From Coffea arabica (taxonomy: Eukaryota; Streptophyta; Magnoliopsida; Gentianales; Rubiaceae), in assembly GCF_036785885.1 (NCBI RefSeq), contig NC_092320.1, positions 11,347,557 through 11,411,556 of the forward strand: DNA of 64,000 nt, given 5' to 3'. Made by a program: the position numbers and the translations under genes. The notes under the pieces are model-generated. The model was given only the letters and a program-made list of their open reading frames with translations, ran no database searches and was not told where the DNA came from. Shown here one piece after another: positions 1 through 12,348 of the stretch (position 1 is the stretch's first letter; every line of letters begins with the position of its first letter).

Positions 1-3000
1 GAGGGTACTCTCCAAGCACAACTCCATGTTTCTCCAGATCTTGCAGGTAATCAATTTCTAACAGTTGCAAAAACAACAAAGATTCACCCTCCTCACCCAA
101 ACGGGCAGTTCTTCCAACCCTGCAATAGGAATAAAAAGTGCATCAGAACTCTACGGAACTCTGCCAGTGGAGGTCAGTAAACACACTTGCAGGTTCTTGT
201 GCATTGCTGAATGATGATAAGTAATTCCAACTTCAAGGTAAAGGAATTGATAATATTTCATAATTTTCAAGGTTTTGCCATTCTCCTTATGGACGTGCAT
301 GTCTTGCCAGGTAGGAGGTAACAGGTAATCCAAATACTTAAGAAAAGCAGTATTAGATGGCACCGTGAGTCTGCCAGATATACAGACTTAAGCACCAAGA
401 ATAGTATCCCAGAACCTGATGAATAGATGAAAACAGAGCAAAGAAAACTTTGGGTGAAAAGTACCAAATAAGAATACAAAAAGGACACACCTGTGCACAT
501 ACTCAGCTGCCTCCCCAGGAGAATCATACTGTATAATGTATCTGACCTTTGGAAAATCCAGGCCCCTAGCAGCAACATCTGTAGACAAAAGTAGAGCAGA
601 TTTTTCAGCTTTAAAAGCCTGAAATGTAGCTCTCCTCTTCTCGTTATCCATCTTTCCATGTGAGCGAAAAATTTTGCATCCCAAAAACATCTGCCTGAAT
701 TCTGCTTCCATTTGTGAATTCGGAGGCCATTGAAAATCAGTTGCAAGTGAGTAATGAAAATCCACAGCATCACATGTTGAAAAGAATACCACAATCTGTG
801 GAAAAGTGCAGGAGCAGTATTGGTACTCTTAGTCTTAAAAAGAGTAAAAAAATTTAAAAAAAAAACAGCAATAACTAAAAACAAGTTACATGTGATAAGA
901 CCCAACAAGAAAAGTGAGAGACAGTTTTGAGAACTTTCGAAGGAATAAAATCACAACTAACATGTGAAAATTGGAAATTAACAACTACTGTACCACAGTC
1001 AGTATGTGACCAAAAATTTGCTTTTCATTCAATGCCATGTCTGCGTTATAATAACTTGCAAATGTTAAAACCACCACATGCATAACACAACTTGTTCACA
1101 GGAAAAATACCGGTGTAGAAACAGACAACCAAGATTGAAAATGAGAGGCAGCAACCAGAGAAATCATGTAACAGTCCACTTACTTTTTGTGAAGCTTCCC
1201 TCTCAAACAGATGTTTTAGAATAGAAAGAAGCACAACAAGTCGAGCACCACAGGGTACTGCAGAAACAATTTAATTTGAACATCATGAATACTCTACAGG
1301 ACAGGCTTGTAAATAACAATTCGAAGAATATCTTTTCTTGTGTACCTTTTACATATCTCTGAGCTAGTTGAGCAGGAAGTTTAAATTCCTTGTCTGAAGA
1401 ACACAGAGATTCACCAGAATTTCCCATTTCATTCTCTAAGTCAGATTCTACAGGTCCCACATGCTCATGAAACGACTTGAGTTGCACTTTCTTGTCATTG
1501 AGACCAATCAAAACAGGGTTTTCTAAACTAATTTTGGCAAGTTCGTTCACTTTTTCATTTAGTGTAGCTGACAAAAGTAGATTCTGCCTCTGGAAATGAG
1601 AATACCTAGAAGTAATATCATCTTTGGCTACAGCACTCTGTTGCCTTGAACCCAAAATATCAAGTATCTCTTCAATGTCTTTTCCAAACCCCAATTCAAG
1701 AATTCTGTATGGTGTACAATTAAAATGCAGGTTGAAAACAATAAATTAAACCATCAAAAATGTGTAACTCACATAATTACCGCAATGATAGAGCAGTGTG
1801 AACAATACCTGTCTGCTTCATCAAATATTACCCAACGTAAATTCTTGTAAAGGAACGATGATGTATTTCTTAAGTGATCCAAAAGACGTCCTGGAGTAGC
1901 AACAAGGATGGATATACCTAAAAAATTTCAAGTTTTAAAGTACACATAAAGTGTTCTGGAGAGAGAAGAATAGCTACATGGTAACATCTACCTACAACAG
2001 TGACAAAGATTACAAAAACTGCAGAGTAAGAAAAACAAACAATCCTAGTTAAAGGACATATTCTCTTATCAAAAGAAAGTCAAATAGATAGTCTAGTCTG
2101 GCAGTAATTAGTGGCTTAGATGACACCAAACATAATACAGAGTTGAAGCGCCAAAGATGATTGTCATATCAACAATATCTTCTACTGCTTTCTGAAATCT
2201 TAAATACTGCAGTCTGAAAGTTCTAACACTCTTCTGAGTTTATGAAGCTCCCTTCACTGAATATGAACATGTTATCACATTACTAAATGCATGGGCATTT
2301 ATCCATAGTATAAATCCCAAGTAACAAATGGAGGTAGAATAGAATAAAAAGTTTAAATATTGGATCTCACAGGAGGTTGGCTACGTAAATTGAAGAAAAC
2401 TAAAAAGATTTTGAACTGGAGAACTGAAGAAATTTTGACAGTGTCAAATAAGATGTCTTCACATAATATGTCTACCTTTGCGCAACCTAGCTTTCTCTTT
2501 TGACCTCTTTTCCCCACCCATTATATATCCAGGAACAATCCAATGAAAACGGTGCAATATCTTCTGCAAGATTTCAAGCACCTGCATGCATAATTCACGC
2601 GTTGGTACGAGAACCAACGCTATAGTGAAGAAATCAGTAAAATTAAAATACAGAGTCTTTAAAAGAGGGGAAAGGCAAAAAAGAAAACAATAAAAGAGAC
2701 AAAAAAAAAGGAAAAGGGAAAAGCGAAAGCAGAAGCACAAGAAAATGTCTCATAACAGCAAGGTGCTGGTTTAAGTAAGGCATCCAGGATAATCTTTTCC
2801 ACACAAGAAAACACATTCACACTCCATGAGAAGTGGTAAAAGTTCATAAAAATAGGGGCCTGCAAACAAAATTTTTTTTTTTTAGGAGTGCAAAATGGCC
2901 AGTTATATATCTTTCTTTCACAGGAACTAGTGTACCCCCTAATCATTCTTCTTACCAATCAACAAGCTTTTGCAATTATTGCAAGAACATTTCAAAGTGT

Positions 3001-4040
3001 ACACTTGTTTTTATGAAAAAAATGGCCGAAAGAGCTCCAAAAAGATTATATTCATGACCAAATTAACCTGCTTTCCCTGCCTATCCAAACCTGCCCCCAT
3101 TCCCACTCCAAAAGAAAAGCAATGATTACTTAAAACTTATCCAAGAGAAATCAAGTAGAGTATTACAAATGAAAGTACTTCAATGATGTACACAAAAAGT
3201 TCAAGACATAACTCATATTATCCATAATTCGCATTCCCAAAAAAAAAAAAAAAAAGCACAACATAGAATCAAGTTTCATATGTTGAGAATCAGACATAGC
3301 TTAGTAGTTAAGGATCTTTGTCCCTGCTTCGTTTTTCCAACCCCTCTCTTTTATAGCATTATTTTCTCCAAAGAAAAAAAAAATCAGCCAGGTTGCTCTC
3401 GAACACAGGATTGTAAGAAAGAAGGCGCAACCAATGGAAATAACAAGAAATCAAAGTAAGGATAAGCAACAAACTTTGTGGTAATAATAACTCCAAAAAT
3501 TTAAAAAGAAAAAGACCTACCAAAAGTACCATCAGACCTATCAATCTTGGGGTCATACTTTTGTAAGTGATGAATAACTGGAGCCAAGTAAGCCAGAGTT
3601 TTCCCAGTCCCAGTTGCCGCATTCACAAGCCTACCATCCCATTTTCCGCGTTCACAATCATAAAATTATAAACAAAAAGTATTTTACAACATCAAAAAAA
3701 AAAGTTAAACAAAAAGAATCCAAGGAGCAGAGAGAAATACACATGTCGACCGGAAATAATGAGAGGAATTGCCTGAGCTTGAACCAAAGTTGGGACCTCG
3801 TATCCTAGCCTCTCTGTTGACATAAATGAAACATTTTCTTAAAATATGAACACCAATTACACCTCAATTTTAGTAGCATGTACAAAAATAAATGTAAATT
3901 CAAGGCTGATTTAAAGGGGAAGAAAAGGAAAAACCTTTGAGCTGGTCGCATAACTTAGGGTCGAGGCCGAGGCTAGAGAAGGAGCAAGAAGCGAACACCT
4001 CTTCCGAAGAAACTTTACTGCTACTTTTCTTGACCTCCAT
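1..4040 (-). CDS. RH17: DEAD-box ATP-dependent RNA helicase 17-like, 3' end outside window
   Basis: ATP-dependent RNA helicase, probably nuclear or nucleolar; plant RH17 resembles yeast Dbp7 of 60S ribosome assembly (family inference). Exons on the minus strand: 4040-3935, 3813-3741, 3630-3521, 2619-2476, 1917-1809, 1704-1346, 1257-1184, 795-491, 119-1 (runs off the window). All joins keep frame and give about 466 residues. Motifs in order: Q-motif region ([11 protein letters not shown]), Walker [17 protein letters not shown], the RH17-like [29 protein letters not shown] split over exons 5/6 (DEA-DR), SAT in [19 protein letters not shown], and HRVGRTAR formed across the exon 8/9 junction. The start at 4040 (MEVKKSSS) matches the family N terminus. 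No frame lesion was seen. The C-terminal extension is missing only because of the window edge. Transcribed divergently from the gene at 5315. Confidence 0.93.
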
Positions 4041-5314
4041 CTTATTGCTCTGCTCCTGCTGCTGCTGCTGCTCCTGCTTCCTGGTCTTTAAATTTGTTTC
4101 AAATCAAACACTTACTTACCATCGTTTGGGGCTTTTCTTGCTGAATTTTCCGCGAAAACTGGTTCGAATAGGGTATAGGGTTTAAGCTAAACGACGTCGT
4201 GAGCCTGCTGCCGTTAGATCCGCTATCCCGGTTGTGATTGTTCGGCAGTTGTATTGGGCTTCTCAGTTTGTTTCATAGCCCAGTCTCATGGGCAATTGGG
4301 CATTGGGCTGTCTTGGAAGCACGCAACTTAACCGCATATTAAACCAATTCACTTTTGGATAGAGTAATTTGTGCAAGGCCTGGCAATGCTACCGTTTCTT
4401 TTGGCTATGGTACCCATAATTCTAAGCCATTTATATTTCATTGCATTATTTCGTGATTTAAATTCTTGAAATAATTTAAAAATTAATAACGCTTATTCTA
4501 TATTCAATCACGAATTTAATCTCAATGATATTAAATGTATTCTACAAGGACCTTCCTTCATTGGAAGAAATTTTCATACGAAACTATTTTTTTCCTTTTT
4601 TGAGTAACATATCAAACTATATTGATCCGGTGAGAATTTTGTTTGTTGCTGCTGCTGCTGCGTAAGAGCTACAAAGTGATTAGATTAGATTAACTTTTTC
4701 GTATTGGCAATGTCCGTCACGTTACTGATTAATGGAAAACAAATTACTTTCAAATATATATCCAATACCATAACTTATCTTATTCGATATTATAAACACA
4801 TGTAATAAATAAATAAACTAACAAGGATCAACTGAAAATGTACAAATCCACTTAACAAAGATATTAAAGGATACTAAGAGGTGTATATATTTCAAATAAC
4901 AATAATTGTTCTTTCACACAAATTGATATTGAAATTGAAAACAAAATTTATCATCGATAATCAACCCAGACTGTATAGTTTGGGGAGCTAAATATGAAAG
5001 GGAGGCAGTTGAAGGGGTATTTTGCAATCAACCTACCACTTCACCGTCTGAAGTTTGAAAAGTGGTTTGATGCCTACGAGGCCACCAGCGCAGGTGACCA
5101 CCAGCTACCAGCATTTACCTTCCTGGAACAGCCCGAAAAAGGAGGCTTAGCAGTTGGCATCCCCGATCTCCATTTCACAAAATTTATTTACTTATTTACG
5201 GAAGTATAATATCTTTTGACCGTAATTTTCTTCCCCCCCCCCCCCCCAAATTCATGCATGCTTAATATATTCTTCAGTAATTTTGATCATTAGATTCCAA
5301 TTTTTAATGTTCAG
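4041..5314. promoter_or_regulatory. Shared divergent promoter region of the RH17-like and DUF7642-like genes
   Basis: A 1.27-kb spacer between two divergent start codons. A CAG/CTG run at about 4053-4073 lies just upstream of the helicase ATG, probably in its 5' leader. A palindromic ACGACGTCGT core at about 4190-4200, a motif often seen near plant gene starts, lies 150 bp upstream of the same ATG. A C-homopolymer at about 5234-5248 lies 65-80 bp before the + strand ATG. No clear TATA box could be assigned. The middle, 4330-4980, is AT-rich with a second CTG run near 4650-4663; nothing else is seen there. Confidence 0.4.
4994..5209 (+). other. Unassigned 71-codon open frame upstream of the DUF7642 gene
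   Basis: Open frame starting MKGRQLKGYFAINLPLHRL and ending FTKFIYLFTEV. Its composition is less AT-biased than the flanks and reads like protein (LPAFTFLEQPEKGG), so it could be a relic exon or an upstream exon of the gene at 5315. I do not recognise the protein. No matching splice partner was established. It could equally be chance. Confidence 0.2.
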
Positions 5315-7278
5315 ATGGAAGTAAGAAACGGAGGAGAGGAAATAGACCGGCTAGAAAGGGGGCTATTACTCGACAGCAGCGGCTCAAGCGCGGATTCCCA
5401 ATCGGCGAACGACGAGGAGGAGGAGGAGGAGACCGATCATTTTGACGAAGAAGAACCGGTGCTCTACACGGCGTCGTTCGAGGAAGCCGAAGAGAATTTC
5501 GTAAATTACCAGACAGCTCAGTGGATATTGTACTCGTTGCTGTTGATATTGGCATGGGGGATAGGGCTTTTCATGCTGCTTTATTTGCCCTTTCGGAGAT
5601 ATATTCTGCGTAAGCATATCCGCTCCAGAAAGCTCTACGTCACCCCTAACGCCATTGTCTACAAAGTAATTTTTTTTTCTTTTATTTTTTTAACACTCTT
5701 TATTTGAATTAAGTTTAGCAATCAAATTAATGCAGTTTTTTCCTTTTTTGGTTTGGGTTGGGTTAGGTGATAAAGCCAGTTCCATTCCCTTGTTTTGGGG
5801 TTTTGAAAAGAGAGAAGCATATTGTATTGCCTTCAGTAGCTGACATTGCGATTGAACAAGGTAAAAAGCTTGGGCATCTTTTCTCCCCCACTTACATTGT
5901 TTTAATTGTATGAATTAGTCTGCTGATAACCTACACATCTGGCTTGGAAGAGATACTAATGGGTCTGGGTGGATGAATTACCTAGCTGATTGTGATTCGC
6001 CTTTAAGTGCTTAAATAGGTTGTTTTTCTTTTCTTTATTTTTGTTCATTGGAGATGGTTGCTTAGACTGCTTAACAATTGTAATTTTATAAAGAATGTTT
6101 CTTGGAAAGATTTGGTCCAGGCAATAATGCATGGTTTAATTGGTTGAGGAGCTTCATGGTGTTAGATGAGTGCAACGGATGATAAAAGCATCTCATTGCC
6201 TTTCATTGGCACAGGGGCAATCGTTAATTCCTTTTTTTTTTTCTGGCCGACTTAGCTGGTTAAGATATAAATGGTGCAGTAAGTTTTTTGTTATTTATCA
6301 AAATCGGAAAAATGGTGTTTCAAATTTTATGTTGGCCGTTTGAAGATTGATTAGTCTAATAGTTACAAGAAGTTACTGGTTAAGATTTATGTTGGCCGTT
6401 AATTCTTTATTTAAAGTATCTGTTCCAGCTTTGGGTTGTATTTCCTATACTTATCGATAAAGGAAAAGGAAAATGCTAGTTGTGATGTCATTTGGCATTT
6501 GGTTATGCATATTATAGGGTCATTACTGTATGCAGCATCTCTAACCTTGAGATATTGTCAGGATATCTACAGTCTAAGTTTGGTGTCTACTCAATACGAA
6601 TTGAGAATGTTGGTGTGAGAAGGCCACCAAGCGATGATCTTCAAATCCAAGGCATTGCTAATCCTCATGCTTTTAGGAAGGTATACTTTAATTTCATTTT
6701 GTGATTTCCCTGAGCAATTCTTCTGTGTTCATTGGGATAATTACATTAATTAGGAAAACTTTTTCAGGCTGTTCTGATGCGTCTTTCAAATATAAGAAGT
6801 CAGGCATTCTCAAGACAAGCTTCTGCTGTGGAAGATACAAATTCAAGGCTAGCTCAATCATCAACTGCTTCGGTAAGTTAGTTTAAAAAGCTCATGAAAT
6901 TATTGCATTTACTATTAATCAAGTATTAATTTTTCCATTCATATTCGAGTTTTTGATCTCTCATGTGCTCTTTTGAATGGTTTCCAGATGTCCCCCTCAA
7001 AATTCCTCAGGCATGATTCTTCTTCTCATATTCCGGAGTGGGTAATTTTGCAAAAGCTGGAGGAGGTTGGCAGTTCAGTGAAGGTGACACAAAGTTGCTT
7101 CTTTTGTGGGGATGGATTGGGAAGGGGTTGGGTGTTTAAGTTTGAAGTCTTTTTACTTTGATTGAATTAGAATTTTGCATTTCCTGCTGCTGATGAAACT
7201 AGTATGTGGATTTGGCTGCAGAGAGTTCAAAACTTGATTGAAGGGCGAAACTCTCAAATAGCAGAACATTCAGATTGA
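5315..7278 (+). CDS. DUF7642-type plant transmembrane protein with PH-like domain
   Basis: Six exons: 5315-5665, 5767-5860, 6562-6680, 6768-6872, 6988-7083, 7222-7278. All joins keep frame and give 273 aa. Residues 1-62 form an acidic cytosolic-looking head with a Glu/Asp run (about 34-48). Residues 70-91 are one strong membrane segment (ILYSLLLILAWGIGLFMLLY) followed by a basic stretch RRYILRKHIRSRK, which predicts a cytosolic C-terminal side. Residues about 105-215 (KLYVTPNAIVYKV to FRKAVLMRLSN) look like the small PH-like fold also found in bacterial membrane proteins; this is inference. The tail is Ser-rich with a C-terminal amphipathic stretch. Plant relatives are uncharacterised, so no function is claimed. 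The first ATG follows a pyrimidine-AG, so an upstream 5'UTR exon is possible. Confidence 0.85.
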
Positions 7279-7635
7279 GGGAGTTTGTAGGAAAAGTTCT
7301 ATCTCTGCTCGTGGTCATATAAAGTTGTTATGCTTATTTACTTTGTGCATTGATGTTTTTCTGGAGAATATCTCTGAAGGTAGAGACCAGTCGCTGAATA
7401 TTCGAATTTACGGATTACACACATGGCTAAGTTAATAGGATGGATCTGAAGGAGGAATTAACACTGGGATTTTGTTATCTTTCTGATTTAGATCTGAACA
7501 TATTTTACCTTCTGGGGGTGGCTGCCTCTAGACTCTTCTCCTGCCCCTCCATTGTCTTGCCCTGGGATTCTGAATTAGCCTAAAGAACCAAATCGATGCT
7601 TCTGATCCAATTCTGCCAGTCTGAAGTAGTTCTAT
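7279..7635. other. 3' flank of the DUF7642 gene
   Basis: Presumed 3'UTR and downstream spacer. No second gene, RNA gene or clear poly(A) signal was identified. Confidence 0.5.
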
Positions 7636-7648
7636 GGAACCACAATTA

Positions 7649-7750
7649 CAGGGAGAGGGTTGCGTTGGGTGGTAAGGTGGAAGGGATTGTACGTAGAGTC
7701 TTAGATTCAAAACCTTCCACTTATCTAAAAATAAAATAAAATAAAAATAA
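7649..7750 (+). mobile_element. SINE-like retroposon with perfect 13-bp target-site duplication
   Basis: The 102-bp insert is bounded by GGAACCACAATTA at 7636-7648 and again at 7751-7763, a perfect 13-bp duplication. It ends in an A-rich tail (AAAATA repeats). Inside, GGGTGGTAAGG resembles a pol III A box and TTAGATTCAAAACC a degenerate B box. The same family occurs inverted at 9820-9910. Length, tail and duplication fit a short SINE; the tRNA origin is inferred. Confidence 0.8.
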
Positions 7751-7763
7751 GGAACCACAATTA

Positions 7764-8467
7764 AAGCTTTAGATACAACTGCTGTTGCTGTTTTTATAAT
7801 GCCTAGAGCACTTACCGTAGGTCTGAATTATTACATCCTCAGTGTAGCTATATTTTGCTGGATGATACTCGCTCAAGTTATTCAAAAAGCTAAAATATTG
7901 GATATGGCAATACATATTGGTGCTGCGGACTTGAATTAGAGTGAGCTGCATTGCTGGAAATGGCGATCTTATGTAACATGTTGCGTTTCATCATTGAATC
8001 CTGCATGGTTGGTGTCCTCCTATCCTCTGGCTATGTGGCGGCAGCAATTGCTATTACCAGAGTTTCATCAGTCGGCTATGTATTCTTTCTTTCCGTACTG
8101 CTTTGTCTACCAAATTCTTGCGTCTTATTGGAAATTTTCCCCAGTTAGGCACTCCAGTTTAGTGCGTAGATAATTGCTTTCTTGTATCTTTGCGTTGCAA
8201 CCGCTTGCTCCCTGTCTTAATGTAATTATTACCTTCTCTAAATTATTCTCCTGCTAACTGTTTTGCTTTTAGTTTAATCATTGTCGACGCACAAGCCTTG
8301 CATCTTCCCTTTTAGCTGATGAAGATATTGCACTCTAGAGTTTTGAGCAAAGCGGTGGAAGTAGAATTTTCTTTTTCTCCCTTTTAGGCTAAAGGGCTTA
8401 CCCCTTTTTATTTATTTATTAAATTAATTTTGGGTTTTAAAAACCTATTGACGTCACCAGTGTGAAA
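7764..8467. other. Spacer without recognised gene
   Basis: Short open frames of 60-65 codons occur on both strands (7769-7951, 7951-8148) but show no recognisable domain. Nothing else supportable. Confidence 0.4.
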
Positions 8468-8702
8468 TCTATATCTATTTGTATTCAAGAAAGGGTTTTT
8501 GGCAGAAACCCTCTCAATGGTTTCTAAACTTTCCATTCTTTTTTCTAAATTTTTGTATTTATTTTAATACATAAAATATAGTGGGTTATAACCCATCTTA
8601 TCACCAATCAAATTTAAATTTAAAATATACTCACTATCTCTTAACACATCCTACAACCACTCCTACAAATCCTCTAATCATCATTCCACGTTTTCCCCCA
8701 CG

Positions 8703-8795
8703 TTTGCACTTATCAAAATTTTGTTAACACAGTTTGCACTTATCAAAATTTTGTTAACACAGTTTGTACTTATCAAAATTTTGTTAATACAGTTT
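8703..8795. repeat. 30-bp tandem repeat, three copies
   Basis: The unit TTTGCACTTATCAAAATTTT plus GTTAACACAG occurs three times head to tail. The third copy differs by single bases (TGTACTT, TTAATAC). Confidence 0.9.
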
Positions 8796-9209
8796 GACAG
8801 TAGCTCGATGATGATGATGAACGGTTATATCAGTCTACTACAAAAAATAATATTTTATTAGCATGGGGTATTTGCGTACGAAATTTCAGAGGTAAATCAA
8901 TTGCTTTTCCTTATATTCTATATATTTTGAATAGCTTTTGAGCGAGTATAACCATACTATGCAGGTCCATCACTATATACAATTGGAGCTAGCAAATTGT
9001 ATATTAATCACAATTTAAATTTTGCTCGATACCTGCGCAGTTAGTGAGTTTCTCATTAACACTATATCAAACTATTAATATTGTTTCGTACTCTTATTGA
9101 CATTTATTTCAAAAAATTGCAGGTTTGAAAATAATACATGTGCCCACAAGTTAATTACGTAGTTGAGATCAAGTAATTTCACAACACCACAAGCACTGTT
9201 GATAGCAAA

Positions 9210-9400
9210 TCTATATCTATATGTATTGCAGAAGAGGTTTTTAGCAGAGACCCTGTCAATGACTTTTAAACTTCTCATTCATTTTTCTAGATTTTTGTAT
9301 TTATTTTAATACATAAAAAGTAGTGGGTTATAACTAATCCTATCACCAATCAAATTTAAAATTTAAAACATTCCCACTATCTACTTTATAAATCGTTTAT
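9210..9400 (+). repeat. Second copy of the Helitron-like 5' terminal sequence
   Basis: A then TCTATATCTATATGTATT at 9210, followed by GTTTTTAGCAGAGACCCT, TACATAAAAAGTAGTGGG and TATCACCAATCAAATT, parallels 8468-8640. The third and weaker copy runs about 10500-10615. Confidence 0.7.
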
Positions 9401-9610
9401 ACTTTGTTATTTATACTTTAAATCCTTTTTATTCCTTAATTAAAAACAAATGCTTATTCGTATACTATTTTAATACAATATTACATTTTTAGAATTAAGA
9501 AATTTTTATCCCCAAACTAACCCTATAATCACCCTTACAAATGAGCTTTGCAAATTACAATCACATTTCACAAAAATCACAAATGTGCAACTAATGTAAA
9601 GTGCAATTAA

Positions 9611-10399
9611 GGGTCCGTTTGTTTCGGGTGAAAATATTTTCCTAATTTTTCGTGTCTGGTTGTACAAAAGTTACTGAAAACATTTTCCTATGTAAAATAT
9701 TTTCACTCATCTTATGGAAAACAACTTCCCTTCTAAACTTACTGAAGTTGTTTTCCGAAATGCATGCATCCCGCCTGTAGTATGTTCCAAACTTACTGAA
9801 AACATCTTGTAGTAGGTTCTCTCTTTTTTTTTAGTATAAACAGGAGAACTCGAACCCAAGACCTCTTCCTTACACTCCCTCCCCCGTGCCACCCAACCCA
9901 ACCCTCCCCCTAGTATATTCAAAATTAAAAAAAAAAATCTCATCCTACTCATCGTATGCTAGTAATTAATTATGTATAATAGGGACATTCTTTTCTACAG
10001 AAACTTTCAGCAGTGAGAGTGCAAGATATATGTCACAATAAGCATTGCATGTGATTGATATTTGACACTAAATGGCCAGCAATTTGTTTATTGCTTAAGG
10101 AGATTTTTTTATTCATATATACATTTCTCCAAAAATTTTTAAAGTTAAACAATGAGATAAATTTTCTTATTTTGCATGGGAAGAAGTATGTAGTTATAAT
10201 GTGTAGAAAGTAAAGATAGAGATAAAAGTGAAAATATTTCAAAAGTTAAACAAACACCAGAAAAATGAAGTAAGAAAATATTTTCAATAAGCTAACCAAA
10301 CACTTGAAAATGATGAAAGGGAAATAATTTTTATGAAAAATTACTTCCAAGGAAAATATTTTCCCAATGAAAACATTTTACTTCCAACCAAACAGACCC
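9611..10399. mobile_element. Harbinger/Tourist-type MITE, 789 bp, TAA target duplication
   Basis: The left end GGGTCCGTTTGTTT and the right end AACCAAACAGACCC are terminal inverted repeats. TAA at 9608-9610 and 10400-10402 is the 3-bp duplication expected of PIF/Harbinger elements. Subterminal AAAATATTTTCC motifs also repeat in inverted form. A SINE (9820-9910) is inserted inside. No transposase is present. Confidence 0.75.
9820..9910 (-). mobile_element. SINE-like retroposon nested in the MITE, minus orientation
   Basis: Read on the minus strand it has GGGTTGGGTTGGGTGGC, then a pol III B-box-like GGGTTCGAGTTC, and a terminal A run (T run at about 9823-9832 on +). It aligns with the SINE at 7649-7750. 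An imperfect 10-bp duplication, TAGTAGGTTC (9810-9819) and TAGTATATTC (9911-9920), flanks it. Confidence 0.65.
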
Positions 10400-10402
10400 T
10401 AA

Positions 10403-11321
10403 ATGTAATGTTGAGGGGATAAAGCACGCTAAATATAAGGTTAAGAGATTTACTATATTTAACCCTAAAATAAACCCTAAGAACGGAACAAGTAGTGAGT
10501 TATAGATTTTTGTTTAGATTTCTGTATTTATTTTAATACATAAAAAGTATTGGGTTATAACCTACCCTATCACCAATCAAATTTAAAATATAAAACTTTT
10601 CCATATTCTACTTCATAAATCATTAAATATATTTATACTTTAAATCCTTTTTATACTTTTGTATTTATTTATATTTTAAATCTTTTTTACTCCTTAATTA
10701 AAGACAAATGTTCATTCATATGCTATTTTAATACAATTTTAATTCGGAAGCATACAACAGGATCAAGAAACAGCAGAACCAATTAAATTTTGACCAAAAA
10801 AAAAATTAGGTCTAGATGTCACTGGCACGTTGACGTAACTTGCGATGCCAATTAGAACTATTTAGCGTCTTTTTTTTTTTTGCAAGGGATTAGGGCACTG
10901 TAAAGATTATTTAAGCAAACTTTACCTCATCGGTGATTTGAGTATCAAGTTATTGAATATACTACAAATACTATAATCATGCTCACATTTTCTCTACATT
11001 TCCCCTACGTTTCCCACTCCAATTAAGAGTCCTCCAATTTAAGAAATGTTTATCTCTTAAATAATCCTATAACCGCTCATAAAAATCCTATAATCATGCT
11101 CACGTTTTCCCTATATTTTCTCCTACTTTCCCACTCCAATTAAGAGCCCTCGAATTTAAGAATTACACTCCAATTAAAAGTCCTCCAAAACATAGCATCC
11201 TCATTCAATTTTTTTGCGTACTCACTCCAATTAAGAGAACTTTCTTACGTTTTTTTCAAGAATTTATTATCTTTTTCAAGTTTTTTATGGTATTCATTTT
11301 AGCCATTAACATAATTTCACC
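10403..11321. repeat. AT-rich segment with a 117-bp tandem duplication
   Basis: The block CTATAATCATGCTCAC to CTCCAATTAAGAGTCCTC (about 10971-11045) is repeated with a few changes at about 11088-11160. It probably belongs to the Helitron-like element. No coding seen. Confidence 0.6.
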
Positions 11322-12348
11322 ATGGAACATCCCCGTCTACAAACATTTCAACGACAGCTAAATTTCAAACTCGTAAGATTGCAAAGGAAGAAATATTTGT
11401 TTAGAAAACGAAACGTGTACTACAACGATTCCATACAGCAGTTCGAACAGTTTCAGCAACTTTGCGTTAACGAAAGAGAAATCTCACTCAAATTCGAAGG
11501 ATAAAATCCCAACTACACCGATTTGAAGGTTATTTTTCAAAACAGTGTGCATGCATTGTAATGATGTAGTCGACACTGTTGTTAGGTGATTAATATCATG
11601 TACCTTGAATTTCAACATATTTTTCTATATGTATATAACATTTTATTTGTCAAACAGGTACAATGTTAACATACAAATCAAAAATTTCAGTAGTAACATG
11701 CATCTTAATCTGCATGATAGACATGCACGATTCGTATTTGATTGTGATACTTTTTATCTCAGAAAATTATAAAGAAAAGTAGAATTTCTTTATATATATT
11801 TATTTTTTATAATGCTATTTATAAACTATGTAAAAAAAATACACTAATTTTGAATTTCGCATGTACTTAATTCTCAGGACAATGGTGATAGGTTGTTCAA
11901 CTAATGAATCAATTCATACAAATATCGTGCATTTTTATTTGTAGTATGCACACCACAATATTCAACAGAATTAATTAAATCATCAATTTTGACTTTCGTA
12001 CTAAAAGTTTGATTGGTGTGAAGAGTGTTCGCACCTTCATATAAGATTATCAAATCGAATGCATAATATTTATAAGTATTTCATTTTAACAACATTTAAT
12101 TACATTCATTTTTATTTATACATCATTCATTTTCTAATATGAATTTCTATTATTTTTTTAGGATCTATCTTTTGGAAAAAAGATAATTTTTGAATGATAT
12201 ACACATTCCATCATATTTCAAATTATTGTTAGGCAGATATTGCATTTTAATTGTATTGGTGCAATTTTTTAACCTTTTTTAATTCACCCTTTTATATTTA
12301 TTTTTTCAATAATATCAGCACCGTACGTAGCATGGGTATTCACGCTAG

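Larger units (their letters stand above)
8468..12348 (+). mobile_element. Helitron-like region, non-autonomous
   Basis: The left end is A then TCTATATCTATTTG (TC at 8468-8469). The right end is an imperfect hairpin CCGTACGTAGCATGGG, a short spacer and CTAG at 12345-12348 followed by T. This matches the Helitron pattern 5'-TC, 3' hairpin plus CTRR, insertion between A and T with no duplication. The left-end sequence recurs at 9210 and more weakly near 10500, so either several elements are stacked or the terminus was duplicated. No Rep/helicase coding was seen. A Harbinger-type MITE and a SINE are nested inside. Pairing this left end with this right end is inference. Confidence 0.5.

Noticed and set aside
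267..908. 213-codon minus-strand frame over the helicase
   Set aside because: Shadow frame of helicase exon 8 and its introns; the helicase frame carries the motifs.
11322..11504. 60-codon basic/Gln-rich frame in the Helitron-like region
   Set aside because: Too short and without a domain; not enough for a transposition protein.
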